50,827 nt of DNA from Acetobacterium sp. KB-1 (GCF_003260995.1 NZ_CP030040.1:3398130-3448956); one strand, 5' to 3'. Shown: positions 1 to 8,244, counted from the stretch's first letter. Numbers and translations are program-made. Notes: generated by a model not told the origin, from the sequence alone.

Positions 1-93
1 ACACCTGTTCCCATACCGAACACAGAAGTAAAGTCTTCCAGCGCCGAAAGTACTTGGTGGGCAACTGCCTGGGAGGATAGGACATTGCGGGAC
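1..93 (+). rRNA. rrf: 5S ribosomal RNA, 3' part
   Basis: The window opens inside a 5S rRNA. The stretch beginning with the conserved loop ending in CCGAACACAGAAGTAAAG, and continuing through a GGGAGGATAGGACATTGC-like 3' strand, is the usual 5S 3' half. The 5' part lies outside the window. The 3' end is placed within a few bases, where the terminal helix strand stops before an AT-rich spacer. It is presumably the last gene of an rRNA operon, because a strong terminator follows directly. Confidence 0.9.
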
Positions 94-120
94 TTTTATT
101 TAAATGAAGCCGTGCAAAAA

Positions 121-184
121 AATACAGATATGAATATTGATTCAAGTGAGCTTGAAAATCAATATTTATATCTGTATTTTTTTA
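121..184 (+). terminator. rRNA operon intrinsic terminator
   Basis: A very long hairpin has arms at about 121-146 and 151-178. The inner stem is TTCAAG/CTTGAA around a TGAG loop, and the outer arms are AATACAGATAT and its near-complement. It is followed by an unbroken T run to 183. It sits about 28 bases after the 5S rRNA and should end the ribosomal operon. Confidence 0.9.
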
Positions 185-440
185 TGGGGCGAAGCCCCAA
201 ACGGAGGCGTAGCGCAGCGGAGACGGAGTTGCACGGAATCATTAGACGGCAGTAAGGTTTAATCACCGCTCTTTTTATATTTTTAGGAAGGAGCCATCTG
301 GCGACTGAGGCGCAGCGTAGCCGAAGTGCCGCATGAGCGAGTAAAACGGCAGTAAAGTGAAGCGTTGATTCAAGTTCACTTAAAAATCAATATTCATCGC
401 TATTTTTTTATGGGCCAAAGCCCCAAACGCAGGCGTAGCG
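137..440. repeat. Diverged duplicated non-coding element downstream of 5S rRNA
   Basis: The block at 137-214 recurs at 365-440 with a few substitutions and a 2-base gap. Both copies hold the TTGATTCAAG start, a T run, a GC-rich mini-hairpin (GGGGC-GAA-GCCCC at 186-198; GGGC-CAAA-GCCC at 412-423) and AGGCGTAGCG. The word ACGGCAGTAA also occurs at 246-255 and 345-354. The second copy of the terminator hairpin is degraded. No credible gene is visible from 94 to 601, so this looks like a duplicated rRNA-operon tail or a small dispersed repeat. Confidence 0.7.
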
Positions 441-539
441 AGAGCTGTGACGCAGTTGTGAAGGTTAAACAGAAGTTAGTTCTAAAAGCTCTTCTAATAG
501 CCATATTCTTAAAAATTAGCTCATAAGATGATACTTTCA

Positions 540-548
540 TGCTATAAT
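540..548 (+). promoter_or_regulatory. Extended -10 promoter candidate
   Basis: TGCTATAAT is an extended -10 (TGN-TATAAT) 53 bases upstream of the ATG at 602. No good -35 is visible at the 17-base distance, which extended -10 promoters tolerate. Confidence 0.45.
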
Positions 549-601
549 AAATGCATAAAAACTGATATAACTTCAGTTGATTTTGCAAATAGGAGCCGAT
601 T

Positions 602-952
602 ATGAAAAAAAACTTACCCTTACTAATTCCCGTGTTGCCGTATCTGATCATGACCTCTTTGATCTTTTTTATATTACCCACGATGGATGCAAATTCAAAA
701 TTTTTCACATCCATTATGCTGCTGATTATTCCCACTTATTGTTTCATTTCTGCTTTTATATATGGACTGAAAAACGGAAATGTCTGGCTTTATCCAATTT
801 TTATGGGTTTTATTTTTTTCCCACCAATATTTTTGATTGTTGAGATAAGAGCGTTGATATACGGGGGTATTTATGGGGCAGTTGCGTTATTGGGTATGTA
901 TCTAGGCAGCTTACTAAAAAAAAGAAAAACGAATGACGAGAATAAGGAATAA
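602..952 (+). CDS. Small hypothetical membrane protein
   Basis: A 116-residue protein with no recognised family. It consists almost entirely of hydrophobic segments: about residues 6-26, 35-54, 62-82 and 86-107. It ends in a Lys/Arg/Glu-rich tail, as expected for a three- or four-pass inner-membrane protein with a cytoplasmic C-terminus. An AGGAG ribosome-binding site lies at 591-595 and supports the ATG at 602. It stands alone between the rRNA terminator and a hydrolase gene. No catalytic motif is visible, so no function is assigned. Confidence 0.7.
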   Translation: MKKNLPLLIPVLPYLIMTSLIFFILPTMDANSKFFTSIMLLIIPTYCFISAFIYGLKNGNVWLYPIFMGFIFFPPIFLIVEIRALIYGGIYGAVALLGMYLGSLLKKRKTNDENKE

Positions 953-1020
953 ATGCTTATCTTTTAAACCGCAAATCGACGAAATCGGATGTTCAAGTAT
1001 GAAGGAAGGATTGAGTGTAA

Positions 1021-1638
1021 TTGCAGAAGACTAAACAAAAAATAGGATCAGCAAAAGCGGTTGTGATTATCCCGGAAATTTATGGAATTAACCAATACAT
1101 AAAAGACTGGGCAGAATTTTTCATTGGTCACGGTTATGATAGCTTTTGTATGAATCTGAGCAGGCGAGACCATGTTTATAGATACTCCGAAAGTAATGAA
1201 GCATATCGTGATTTTAAGGTGGAAGTGGGCTTTGATCGATACGTAGAGATAGCGCTCAGTATTGAGGAGCTAAAAAATAGTTATAAAAAAATCATCGTTT
1301 TTGGATCAAGTGTCGGAGCCACCATCGCCTGGCGATTGACTGAGAACCGATGTTGTGATGGGATGATTGGCTTTTACGGATCACGAATCCGGGACTATCT
1401 GGAAGTCAACCCGGTTTGTCCCTGTCTACTGGTATTTCCGGAACAGGAAGAATCCTTTGATATTCAGTCGATTATTCCAAAGCTTGACCAGAAAGAAAAA
1501 GTTGAACTATTCGTTTTCCCAGGTAAACATGGCTTTGCTGATCCTTATGGATATGATTTTAACGAGCAGTCAGGCAAAAAAGCGTTAGATATGGTAAAAT
1601 ACTTTTTAAAAGAAATTGAACAATCAGAAAAGATTTGA
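1021..1638 (+). CDS. Dienelactone hydrolase-like alpha/beta hydrolase
   Basis: A 205-residue alpha/beta hydrolase of the dienelactone hydrolase type. An early PE-x-YG motif (Glu19) matches the family's conserved Glu. The nucleophile elbow is GSSVG (95-99), Asp147 lies in a plausible position, and His170 sits in GKHGF near the C-terminus. The elbow carries Ser97, where classical dienelactone hydrolases have Cys. An in-frame stop lies just before the TTG at 1021 and a GGAAGGA ribosome-binding site is at 1003-1009, so TTG is the likely start. The substrate is unknown. The gene ends 14 bases before the broken sirtuin gene and may share its transcript. Confidence 0.8.
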   Translation: MQKTKQKIGSAKAVVIIPEIYGINQYIKDWAEFFIGHGYDSFCMNLSRRDHVYRYSESNEAYRDFKVEVGFDRYVEIALSIEELKNSYKKIIVFGSSVGATIAWRLTENRCCDGMIGFYGSRIRDYLEVNPVCPCLLVFPEQEESFDIQSIIPKLDQKEKVELFVFPGKHGFADPYGYDFNEQSGKKALDMVKYFLKEIEQSEKI

Positions 1639-1652
1639 GAAAAGAGGATAAG

Positions 1653-2455
1653 ATGACCGATATTGAAAACTTAAAAGGATTGGTAGCAGAATCAGGAAAT
1701 ATTGTTTTCTTTGGCGGGGCCGGTGTTTCCACTGAAAGTGGCATTCCGGATTTCAGGAGTGTCGATGGGTTGTACAGCCAAAGCTGATTTCAGGAGTGTC
1801 GATGGGTTGTACAGCCAAAGCTGATTTCAGGAGTGTCGATGGGTTGTACAGCCAAAGCTACAAATATCCACCAGAAACAATTCTTTCGCATGAATTTTTT
1901 ATGAATAATACCGAAGAATTCTATCATTTTTATCGTAATAAAATACTGCATCTGGAAGCAAAGCCAAACTTTGCCCATATAAAGTTGGCAGAGCTGGAAA
2001 CCGAGGATAAACTGAAGGCGGTAATTACTCAGAATATTGATGGACTTCATCAATTGGCGGGGAGTAAAAAGGTGCTGGAACTGCATGGATCGATTTATCG
2101 TAATTACTGTATGCACTGTCATCAGTTTTATCCGGTTCAAACGATTAAGGAAAGTCAGGGAGTGCCGGAATGCGGCTGTGGCGGGACGATCAAGCCAGAT
2201 GTAGTATTGTATGGTGAGGGGCTGAACAGCGATGTCATAAACCAGTCAGTTGGGGCCATCACAAAAGCAGAGGTTCTGATAATTGGGGGAACCTCTTTGG
2301 GTGTTTACCCGGCGGCAGGACTGATCGATTATTATCGTGGCAGGAATCTGGTATTGGTAAATAAATCCTCAACGCCGATGGATTCCCGGGCAAATCTTAT
2401 TATTAAGGGAAGTATCGGGGAAATATTTAAACAACTGAAATGGAGCAAAAAATAA
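1653..2455 (+). pseudogene. Sirtuin (NAD-dependent protein deacylase), disrupted by tandem triplication
   Basis: The 5' part (1653-1787, 44 codons) carries the Sir2 NAD-binding signature GGAGVSTESGIPDFRS. The 3' part carries TQNIDGLH, the catalytic LHGS histidine, a zinc site with two Cys pairs (CMHC and CGCG) and GTSLGVYPA. Between them a 37-bp unit is present three times instead of once. The extra 74 bp create an in-frame TGA at 1785-1787 and shift the frame. With one copy the product would be about 242 residues, the normal size for a bacterial sirtuin. Reinitiation at ATG 1802 (AGGAG at 1792-1796) could give a product starting in the repeat. That product would lack the GAG-x-S loop, so it is probably inactive. 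Upstream is an AGAGGATA ribosome-binding site for ATG 1653. Confidence 0.9.
1749..1859 (+). repeat. Three perfect 37-bp tandem repeats inside the sirtuin gene
   Basis: Identical units lie at 1749-1785, 1786-1822 and 1823-1859, each starting GATTTCAGGAGTGTCGATGG. The unit is native sirtuin coding sequence (DFRSVDGLYSQS), so this is internal amplification rather than an inserted element. Every junction produces a TGA in the native frame, so only contraction to one copy restores the gene. The three copies are identical, which suggests a recent event. Confidence 0.97.
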
Positions 2456-2464
2456 AGAGTCGCT

Positions 2465-3703
2465 ATGGATAGTCAAACAGAACTGAGATACAGACAAAGC
2501 AATCGCTTATTAAGATTACTTTTGGGCAACCATACTGTGGAAGAGGTAGTGGAAACCATTAGTTATTTGGCGGAAAAACCAGTTATATTTATTGACATAA
2601 ACTTCTCGATTCGTGGAATGAGTCGAACTTCTGAGATCACAGATCGCTCATGGCAGTTTGCCATTTCTAAAGGATTCTGCAGCCACGAATTCATTTTTGA
2701 ACTCGTTAATATTGAAGAGGTCAAGCGCTTTCCCAAGGAACGAACGCCCTATGTGGTCGGGCTGGAAAGTGAGACAAAGGCCTTGGTATCGCCTGTGATC
2801 ATTCGGGGGAAATACGCCGGTGCGATGGTGATGTTTTTTAAAAAAACTGAAGTGACGAATGGATATTTAGAGTTATTGCTGCTGGCGAATGAAGTATTGA
2901 CAGAAATTATTATAAAGATTCCCATGTATAAGTATATCCGCGGCAATATGAATGAGGGGATTCTAAAGGATCTGATTGAAGGTAGAGACAAGGAAAATGA
3001 AGATTTCAAAGCCTGGGTCCTGGAGTCAGAGCTTAATACCAGTAATAATCTGTGTGTCCTGGTTTCTGAACAAGATGATGCCAATCTTAATCAGGAGGTC
3101 ATTAAAGACTCACTACGAGATGATTTGTATCACGTCGTTCCTAAATCTCATACAATTTTTTACGGTAATCAGATGGTTGTTTTATGTACGGATCTGGAAA
3201 CAGAAAAAACGGATAAGGGGATCAGTCGGTTAAAAATATTTATGGAAAAACATGGATTGCGAATTGGCATCAGCGAATTTTTTCAGGGGATTGAGAATTT
3301 TCAATGCCATTATTTTCATGCGAAGGCAGCCATTCGCATTGGCTTAACGATTCATGAGAAAGAGCGCCTTTTTAATTATGATGATTATAAGTTTTTTCAT
3401 CTGCTTGAGAAGGTAACCGGTGAAGCTGGAAATAATCTCAGGGATTTTGTTCAAACTGGTTTGCTGAAACTTGAGAAATATGACCGACGACATCAATCTG
3501 AGTTGTTCTATACGTTAAACACACTTATCGATTATGGGTGCAATTATAAAGAAACCTGTGAAGCCCTCCATATTCACCGAAATACTCTCAGTTATCGCAT
3601 CGATCGAATCAAATCGCTTACTCAGCTGGAGTTAACGGCACCGAAGGTACAGTTTGACTTGGCGTACTCGTTTCGAATTTTAGAGTTTTTAAAACATCAG
3701 TAG
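2465..3703 (+). CDS. PucR/CdaR-type transcriptional regulator
   Basis: A 412-residue protein. Its C-terminal region (about 350-410) holds the PucR-type helix-turn-helix, with the characteristic LHIHRNTLSYRIDRI segment. The middle (about 180-330) resembles the GGDEF-like linker of CdaR regulators, and the N-terminal 150 residues look like a small-molecule sensor domain. Family members often control uptake or degradation of small organic acids, purines or sugars. The gene starts 9 bases after the sirtuin stop with only a weak AGAG ribosome-binding site, so it may depend on upstream translation. The next downstream gene is a permease-like protein, a likely but unproven target. Confidence 0.85.
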   Translation: MDSQTELRYRQSNRLLRLLLGNHTVEEVVETISYLAEKPVIFIDINFSIRGMSRTSEITDRSWQFAISKGFCSHEFIFELVNIEEVKRFPKERTPYVVGLESETKALVSPVIIRGKYAGAMVMFFKKTEVTNGYLELLLLANEVLTEIIIKIPMYKYIRGNMNEGILKDLIEGRDKENEDFKAWVLESELNTSNNLCVLVSEQDDANLNQEVIKDSLRDDLYHVVPKSHTIFYGNQMVVLCTDLETEKTDKGISRLKIFMEKHGLRIGISEFFQGIENFQCHYFHAKAAIRIGLTIHEKERLFNYDDYKFFHLLEKVTGEAGNNLRDFVQTGLLKLEKYDRRHQSELFYTLNTLIDYGCNYKETCEALHIHRNTLSYRIDRIKSLTQLELTAPKVQFDLAYSFRILEFLKHQ

Positions 3704-3903
3704 CTTTTCGCATCAGGGTTGGGCTTAGTAAATAATCACAGAGAGAAATTTTTGTAAATACTGTGCACCACGCACAGATTAATAGCATCATTTTGTTAAT
3801 CAATGCGGATGTTTTTTTTCGACCCATCGTTTATTCTAACTAAGAGGGATTGTGACCCCTTACTGGGATGATGTAAAGTCCATACTAGACCCCTTAATCT
3901 AAG

Positions 3904-3923
3904 AGAGCTCCGGCTCTTTTTTT
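3904..3923 (+). terminator. Short intrinsic terminator
   Basis: AGAGC-TCCG-GCTCT hairpin followed by seven T residues. Only five base pairs, so of moderate strength. It lies 200 bases after the PucR-type regulator gene. Confidence 0.55.
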
Positions 3924-4050
3924 GTTTTTTTGAAAAAAATAATAAATGTGTAGAATCATAAGTGATGGTGTACACGGTTTTGATAGCAACCCTTGTAAAT
4001 GGTGCACAACGGAGGACAGATATTTTGGCGATGATGACCATAGTAAAAAT

Positions 4051-4080
4051 TTGACCTTCTTGTTAAACTGAGCATGTAAA
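4051..4080 (+). promoter_or_regulatory. Weak promoter candidate for the permease
   Basis: TTGACC at 4051-4056 with TGTAAA at 4075-4080 (18-base spacer), about 70 bases before the permease start. The -35 is good and the -10 is poor, as expected for an activated promoter. Confidence 0.3.
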
Positions 4081-4151
4081 CATTATCAGAACCACTCGAT
4101 GGCGTTTTTATGTTTACAACAATCAAATTTTATTTAAAAGGAGAAAAAGAG

Positions 4152-5093
4152 ATGGATTTTACATTATTAATTGCTGCTTTTGGCGGCGGGTTATTTGCAG
4201 CCGCTATCGGTGGTGTGCCATCATTTATTTTTACTGGGTTAACAGTCATTGCCGCAATTCTTGCCGGAGATTTTGGAGCCCCAGCCATTGGAATCGTCAG
4301 CTTTGGATCATGGTTCTCACCATGTGTTGCGTTTGCTGGTGCGGTTGCCGCTTCTGCTTATGCTAAAAAAATTGGAAAGTTGGAAGTTGGCGGGGATATT
4401 ATCACCCCACTAGCAGGATTAAAAGACGCATCCGTATTACTGGTCGGCGGAATTTTTGGTATTATTGGTTACTTATTAAACTTTGTTATCGGCACAGTAA
4501 TTGGCGCAAATGTACTTGGTTCCGCAGCATGGACCGACACAGTTGCTTTAAGTGTTGTTATTTCTGCCATTTTAGTACGTTTGATTTTTACCGACTCCGG
4601 TTTAACAGGTAAAACTCCCGCTGGTGTAACACGACATTATCTGCCTCAGGGCTCTGATTTGATGTTCACTATCGTTCTGGGTGCCGGTTTTGGTATTCTG
4701 GTTGGTGGTATTGCGGCGGCTTTCGGCAGTATGGCTTTAGCCGGATCAGGTGAAGCTGGATATCTATTCTCGCAGATGGGTAGTTTTGCCTTTGGTATCG
4801 CCGCCTTTGGACTGATCTTTGCCAGTATGGGACTGCCTTTCTATGGCTGCCATCATATTGTATTGCCAGCTGCTTCAACCGCTATCGTTGTTTTTTCAGG
4901 AACATTAAGCCCAGTGGCCGCCATTGTAGCTGCCGCCATCACGGGTATCCTGGCAGCGATAATCGGAGAGTTTGCGGGCTTAGCCTTTAACAGTTACGCA
5001 GACAGCCACATCGACCCCCCGGCCTGTACAATTTGGGTTTTACAATTGCTTAATTTTTCAGTACTACCTTTAATTTTACCTTCTATTATGTAA
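4152..5093 (+). CDS. Multi-pass permease-like membrane protein
   Basis: A 313-residue, very hydrophobic protein with about nine or ten membrane segments, rich in Gly and Ala (for example AAFGGGLFAAAIGG at the start). No soluble domain is visible. The start at ATG 4152 is preferred over ATG 4110, because AAAGGAG lies about ten bases upstream of 4152 and the intervening codons are not hydrophobic. It follows the PucR-type regulator, an arrangement common for substrate-induced uptake genes. The transported compound cannot be read from sequence. An exact 11-bp inverted repeat (4091-4101 and 5100-5110) flanks the gene. Confidence 0.75.
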   Translation: MDFTLLIAAFGGGLFAAAIGGVPSFIFTGLTVIAAILAGDFGAPAIGIVSFGSWFSPCVAFAGAVAASAYAKKIGKLEVGGDIITPLAGLKDASVLLVGGIFGIIGYLLNFVIGTVIGANVLGSAAWTDTVALSVVISAILVRLIFTDSGLTGKTPAGVTRHYLPQGSDLMFTIVLGAGFGILVGGIAAAFGSMALAGSGEAGYLFSQMGSFAFGIAAFGLIFASMGLPFYGCHHIVLPAASTAIVVFSGTLSPVAAIVAAAITGILAAIIGEFAGLAFNSYADSHIDPPACTIWVLQLLNFSVLPLILPSIM

Positions 5094-5112
5094 TTCAATC
5101 ATCGAGTGGTGA

Positions 5113-5142
5113 GGACTTTTGCTTTGGCAAAAGTCCTTTTTC
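5113..5142 (+). terminator. Intrinsic terminator after the permease gene
   Basis: GGACTTTTGC (5113-5122) pairs perfectly with GCAAAAGTCC (5127-5136) around a four-base loop and is followed by TTTTTC. It separates the permease from the convergent minus-strand gene. Confidence 0.9.
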
Positions 5143-5155
5143 TATTTAATGATAA

Positions 5156-6241
5156 TTACTTCAATGATAAATTTCGCTGTAAATTGACTACAAAATCCTG
5201 GATATTGGTGATGATCGACCGGGAACTGAGGCTGCCCCGGTCCTTTAGTTTATTGACCACAAATTCGGAGATGTCGACGGTATAAAAATAAACCGGCCGA
5301 ATCAGACCATCAACCACCTGGTAGGAAGGGGTCATGTTGCCGGTGGCAATGGTGTGGAGCTGAGTTGCCAGACAGATGATCGTAGTGGCTTTTTTGGTGT
5401 GCACCCGCAGAGCATCCTGGGCGCTGTAAACATCAGCATAGACGCCAGGTAAAGGCCCATCGTCGCGAATTGAACCGGCTAAAACCATGGGGATGTCATT
5501 TTTAATACAGGAATTGACAATACCATCTTCGATTTTATATTTTTCAATTAAATTTTCCAGGGAACCGCAGCCCCGAGCCCGATTGATGGTTTCGATATGG
5601 TGATAGTGACCCAGTGATTTATTTTCTTTGGAATAGATGTCCTGACCCAAGGCGGTGTTAAAAAAGTGGGACTCCAAGTCGTGGGTGGCTAGGGCATTTC
5701 CGGCAAAGAGGGCATCCACATAGCCCATTTCCACCAGATGGGTCATGGCATTTCGGGAGTCCTGGTCAAAGGTTACCGCCGGGCCGAGAACCCATAGAAT
5801 ATAGCCGTTATCCCGTTCGAATTCCAAGAGTTGATAGAGTCGGTCGTAGTCCCGGGAGTAGGCGGTTTCCCGGGAATTGGAGGTACGAAACGAAAAATTA
5901 TCACCATCTGGATGTTTTTTACTGAAGGCAAAATGATCGACATAAACACCGTTTCCGCCATCTTCATGACGTCCGACGACAACGGCATCGCCTTTCTTGA
6001 CATTTCTGAATTCGATGGCATGGGGTCGATCATTGGCAATGACAACCACGCAGTCCATCCGACTTTCAGCCATCAGCTGCCAGGTATCATGGATTTTAAA
6101 ATACTCGGGAAAGATGGTCGTGGCATAAAAGTTCTCCGGAACCACACCATCCATAGGAGCTGGCATCGTTCGGACACTGGGGGCTTTGACAAAAAAGGTT
6201 TCGGTAAAATCAGGAGCTGTATAAACGGGCAAAGTAAACAT
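5156..6241 (-). CDS. Ornithine cyclodeaminase-like protein (TIGR00300, LOR/SDH-conserved region)
   Basis: A 361-residue protein matching the TIGR00300 family, the region shared with the bifunctional lysine-ketoglutarate reductase/saccharopine dehydrogenase proteins. Motifs include an N-terminal RTMPAPMDGVVPENFY segment, ILWVLGPAVTFDQDSR, a nucleotide-site-like region around DALFAGNALATHDLE, and LAGSIRDDGPLPGVYAD. Archaeal homologues deaminate and cyclise ornithine to proline; cyanobacterial ArgZ/AgrE carries an extra N-terminal arginine dihydrolase domain that is absent here. GAGGTG lies seven bases upstream of the ATG. Monocistronic, with its own promoter candidate. Substrate by family inference only. 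Confidence 0.75.
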   Translation of the reverse strand: MFTLPVYTAPDFTETFFVKAPSVRTMPAPMDGVVPENFYATTIFPEYFKIHDTWQLMAESRMDCVVVIANDRPHAIEFRNVKKGDAVVVGRHEDGGNGVYVDHFAFSKKHPDGDNFSFRTSNSRETAYSRDYDRLYQLLEFERDNGYILWVLGPAVTFDQDSRNAMTHLVEMGYVDALFAGNALATHDLESHFFNTALGQDIYSKENKSLGHYHHIETINRARGCGSLENLIEKYKIEDGIVNSCIKNDIPMVLAGSIRDDGPLPGVYADVYSAQDALRVHTKKATTIICLATQLHTIATGNMTPSYQVVDGLIRPVYFYTVDISEFVVNKLKDRGSLSSRSIITNIQDFVVNLQRNLSLK

Positions 6242-6284
6242 ATGAGCACCTCGATATAAGATTTTATAGTAAATTATTCTGTTT

Positions 6285-6293
6285 ATTATACCA
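6285..6293 (-). promoter_or_regulatory. Extended -10 promoter for the TIGR00300 gene
   Basis: On the minus strand TGGTATAAT is an extended -10, about 45 bases before the start codon. No clear -35. Confidence 0.5.
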
Positions 6294-6339
6294 TATCAAA
6301 GTTATCGCTGGCACCGCAAGTGATAATGGCTGAGTGAAT

Positions 6340-6395
6340 AAAAAAACACCACCATGATTAATCGTTCCGGATTAATCATGGTGGTGTTTTTAAAA
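6340..6395 (-). terminator. Strong terminator of the ACT–DUF711–FmdE operon
   Basis: A perfect 20-bp stem (AAAACACCACCATGATTAAT and its complement) with an eight-base loop ends one base before the stop of the FmdE-like gene. The minus-strand transcript runs into a U tract (A run at 6340-6345 on the plus strand). It could act in both directions. Confidence 0.92.
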
Positions 6396-6396
6396 C

Positions 6397-6804
6397 TCAG
6401 TTAAGCTTTTCAGGTAATTCGAAATGGGGTTTTTCGAAATCGAAAAGTTTTGTCGCGTCGGGTTCGTTAAGCAGGAAGGCTTCCATTTCATCACGTTCCA
6501 TTGGCGGAAGTTCTTTTAAAATCAAACGGATACTCGCACCGGTGGTTTGATTAAAAACAGAAAAAGCCTGTTTCCCGCCTTTTATAAAAAATAAGTTGCC
6601 CTTTTCGCCAGTGCAATCCAGCACCGCCCGGATGCCGTCAACACTACAGGACTCATTTTCAGCAACGCAGACAATCTTATCATCTCCGTCCAGATCAAGG
6701 GAAAGCGTTTTGATGGCTTCCAGAGAAGCGCGGACACCAATGGCCAGGCCGGGGCAGTGATGTCCGTGAAAGGTTACACATTTTTCCCATAATTCGACAT
6801 TCAT
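6397..6804 (-). CDS. FmdE family protein
   Basis: A 135-residue single-domain FmdE/FwdE-family protein. The signature FHGHHCPGLAIGVRA lies near the N-terminus (about 12-26), followed by a second Cys-containing motif, AENESCSVDGIRAVLDCT. Homologues were named from the molybdenum formylmethanofuran dehydrogenase operon of methanogens, but stand-alone copies are common in anaerobes without that pathway and their role is poorly known. The conserved His and Cys suggest metal binding. It is the last gene of a minus-strand operon and ends at a strong terminator. The zinc-ribbon tail found in longer family members is absent. Confidence 0.82.
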   Translation of the reverse strand: MNVELWEKCVTFHGHHCPGLAIGVRASLEAIKTLSLDLDGDDKIVCVAENESCSVDGIRAVLDCTGEKGNLFFIKGGKQAFSVFNQTTGASIRLILKELPPMERDEMEAFLLNEPDATKLFDFEKPHFELPEKLN

Positions 6805-6831
6805 TTATTAGCTCCTTTCGATAAAACAGGA

Positions 6832-6849
6832 GACCCACAGTTGTGGGTC
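6832..6849 (-). terminator. Intercistronic hairpin between DUF711 and FmdE genes
   Basis: GACCCACA (6832-6839) pairs perfectly with TGTGGGTC (6842-6849). The minus-strand transcript continues with a short U-containing stretch, not a full U tract. It is probably a partial attenuator or an mRNA-stabilising hairpin within the operon. Confidence 0.4.
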
Positions 6850-6873
6850 CCCCAAGTTGCCAGTCCGATTGCG

Positions 6874-8232
6874 CTAGTTTTTAAAGCTGTGAATAGGGGC
6901 GGGGATCTGTCCGCCACGATTTACAAAAACTGAGCAATCGTTTTTATTCACCGGCATAATCGGTGCTCGGCCCAGCAGTCCACCAAATTCGGCGGTATCG
7001 CCAACGTCTTTTCCATAAACAGGGATAATGCGAACACCGGTGGTTTTATTGTTGATGACGCCAATAGCGGCTTCATCCGCTAAGATCCCAGAAATGGTGG
7101 AAGCTGGGGTATCGCCAGGGATGGCGACCATATCGATACCAACCGAGCAAACACTGGTCATGGCTTCCAGTTTGTCAAAGGTCAGGGCGCCACATTCCAC
7201 GGCTTCAATCATTCCTTCATCTTCACTGACCGGGATAAAGGCACCGCTAAAGCCACCCACCGAGGTGGAGGCCATAATACCGCCTTTTTTAACGGCATCA
7301 TTGAGCATTGCAAGGGCTGCTGTGGTACCATGGGTGCCACAGTGTTCCAGACCCATTTCCTCAAGGATGCGGGCAACACTGTCACCAATTTCCGGGGTTG
7401 GAGCCAGGGACAAGTCTAAAATACCAAAAGGGACATTCAGACGCTCAGCCACGGTGGTACCGACCAGGTGGCCAGCCCGGGTAATTTTGAAGGCTGTCTT
7501 CTTGATGATTTCGGCCATTTCCCCAAAGGAAGCGTCCTGGGCTTTTTCCAGCGCCCGTTTGACAACTCCGGGACCACTGACCCCAACATTGAGAACCGAT
7601 TCGGCTTCGCCGACGCCGTGGAAGGCGCCTGCCATAAAGGGATTGTCTTCAACTGCGTTGGCAAAGGCGACAAACTTGGCACAGCCGATGGAATCCACCT
7701 CCCGAGTCAGGTAGGCGGTTTCTTTAATCACTTCTCCCAGCCGTTTAACAGCGTCCATGTTAATACCGGCTTTCGAGGAACCAAGATTAACGGATGAACA
7801 CACGCAATTGGTTGTTGCCAGGGCTTCTGGTATGGAGTCGATGAGAATCCGATCGCCTTTTGTAAACCCTTTGGGGACAAGGGCGGAAAAACCGCCGATA
7901 AAGTTAATGCCGACCGTTGCGGCGGCGGCATCAAGAATTTTTGCATATTCCACATAGTTTTTGTCATCACTGCTACCGGCGATGAGTGAAATCGGTGTTA
8001 CCGAGATCCGCTTATTGACAATCGGGATGCCCAGTTCATTTTCAATGCGTTCCCCTTCTTTGACTAAATTTTCAGCCAAACGGGTGATTTTTTCATAGAT
8101 TTTCTGGCGACTTTTTAATCCGGAGGAATCAATGCAGTCCAGCAATGAAATTCCCATGGTGATGGTCCGGATATCCAGCCGTTCTTTTTCAATCATTCTA
8201 ACCGTCTCGAGGACGTCTTTAAACATTGCCAT
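6874..8232 (-). CDS. DUF711 / UPF0210 (PFL-like) family protein
   Basis: A 452-residue protein of the UPF0210/DUF711 family, structurally related to glycyl-radical (pyruvate formate-lyase-like) barrels, though no glycyl-radical Gly loop is recognised. Family segments seen include [21 protein letters not shown]-like starts, [13 protein letters not shown] and [18 protein letters not shown]. Its function is unknown. It is preceded 12 bases upstream by an ACT-domain gene, a pairing conserved across Firmicutes and some archaea. A second Met lies two codons after the first, so the start could be 8226. Confidence 0.88.
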   Translation of the reverse strand: MAMFKDVLETVRMIEKERLDIRTITMGISLLDCIDSSGLKSRQKIYEKITRLAENLVKEGERIENELGIPIVNKRISVTPISLIAGSSDDKNYVEYAKILDAAAATVGINFIGGFSALVPKGFTKGDRILIDSIPEALATTNCVCSSVNLGSSKAGINMDAVKRLGEVIKETAYLTREVDSIGCAKFVAFANAVEDNPFMAGAFHGVGEAESVLNVGVSGPGVVKRALEKAQDASFGEMAEIIKKTAFKITRAGHLVGTTVAERLNVPFGILDLSLAPTPEIGDSVARILEEMGLEHCGTHGTTAALAMLNDAVKKGGIMASTSVGGFSGAFIPVSEDEGMIEAVECGALTFDKLEAMTSVCSVGIDMVAIPGDTPASTISGILADEAAIGVINNKTTGVRIIPVYGKDVGDTAEFGGLLGRAPIMPVNKNDCSVFVNRGGQIPAPIHSFKN

Positions 8233-8244
8233 AATCGTGGCCGC

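Larger units (their letters stand above)
3704..4151. other. Non-coding region with short palindromes
   Basis: No convincing gene is visible. The region has a CTGTGC/GCACAG hairpin (3761-3777), a GTGTACAC palindrome (3968-3975) and a second GTGCAC (4002-4007). TTGTAAAT precedes both GTGCAC sites, as if an operator were duplicated. The word GACCCCTTA occurs at 3853-3861 and 3888-3896. These are candidates for regulation of the permease by the adjacent PucR-type regulator; this is inference only. Confidence 0.5.

Noticed and set aside
400-735. Minus-strand open frame overlapping the first membrane protein gene
   Set aside because: No ribosome-binding site; it covers the repeat element and lies antisense to a better supported gene.
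1749-1859. Tandem repeats considered as a CRISPR array
   Set aside because: Units are directly adjacent with no spacers and the unit is sirtuin coding sequence.
3796-4041. Minus-strand open frame in the region before the permease, considered as an insertion sequence remnant
   Set aside because: No transposase motif, no terminal repeats and no ribosome-binding site were found.
4110-4151. Upstream ATG at 4110 as the permease start
   Set aside because: The strong AAAGGAG lies before ATG 4152, and the extra 14 residues are polar.
7028-7714. Long plus-strand open frame of 228 codons
   Set aside because: It is antisense to the clearly real DUF711 gene, has no ribosome-binding site and shows no family features.
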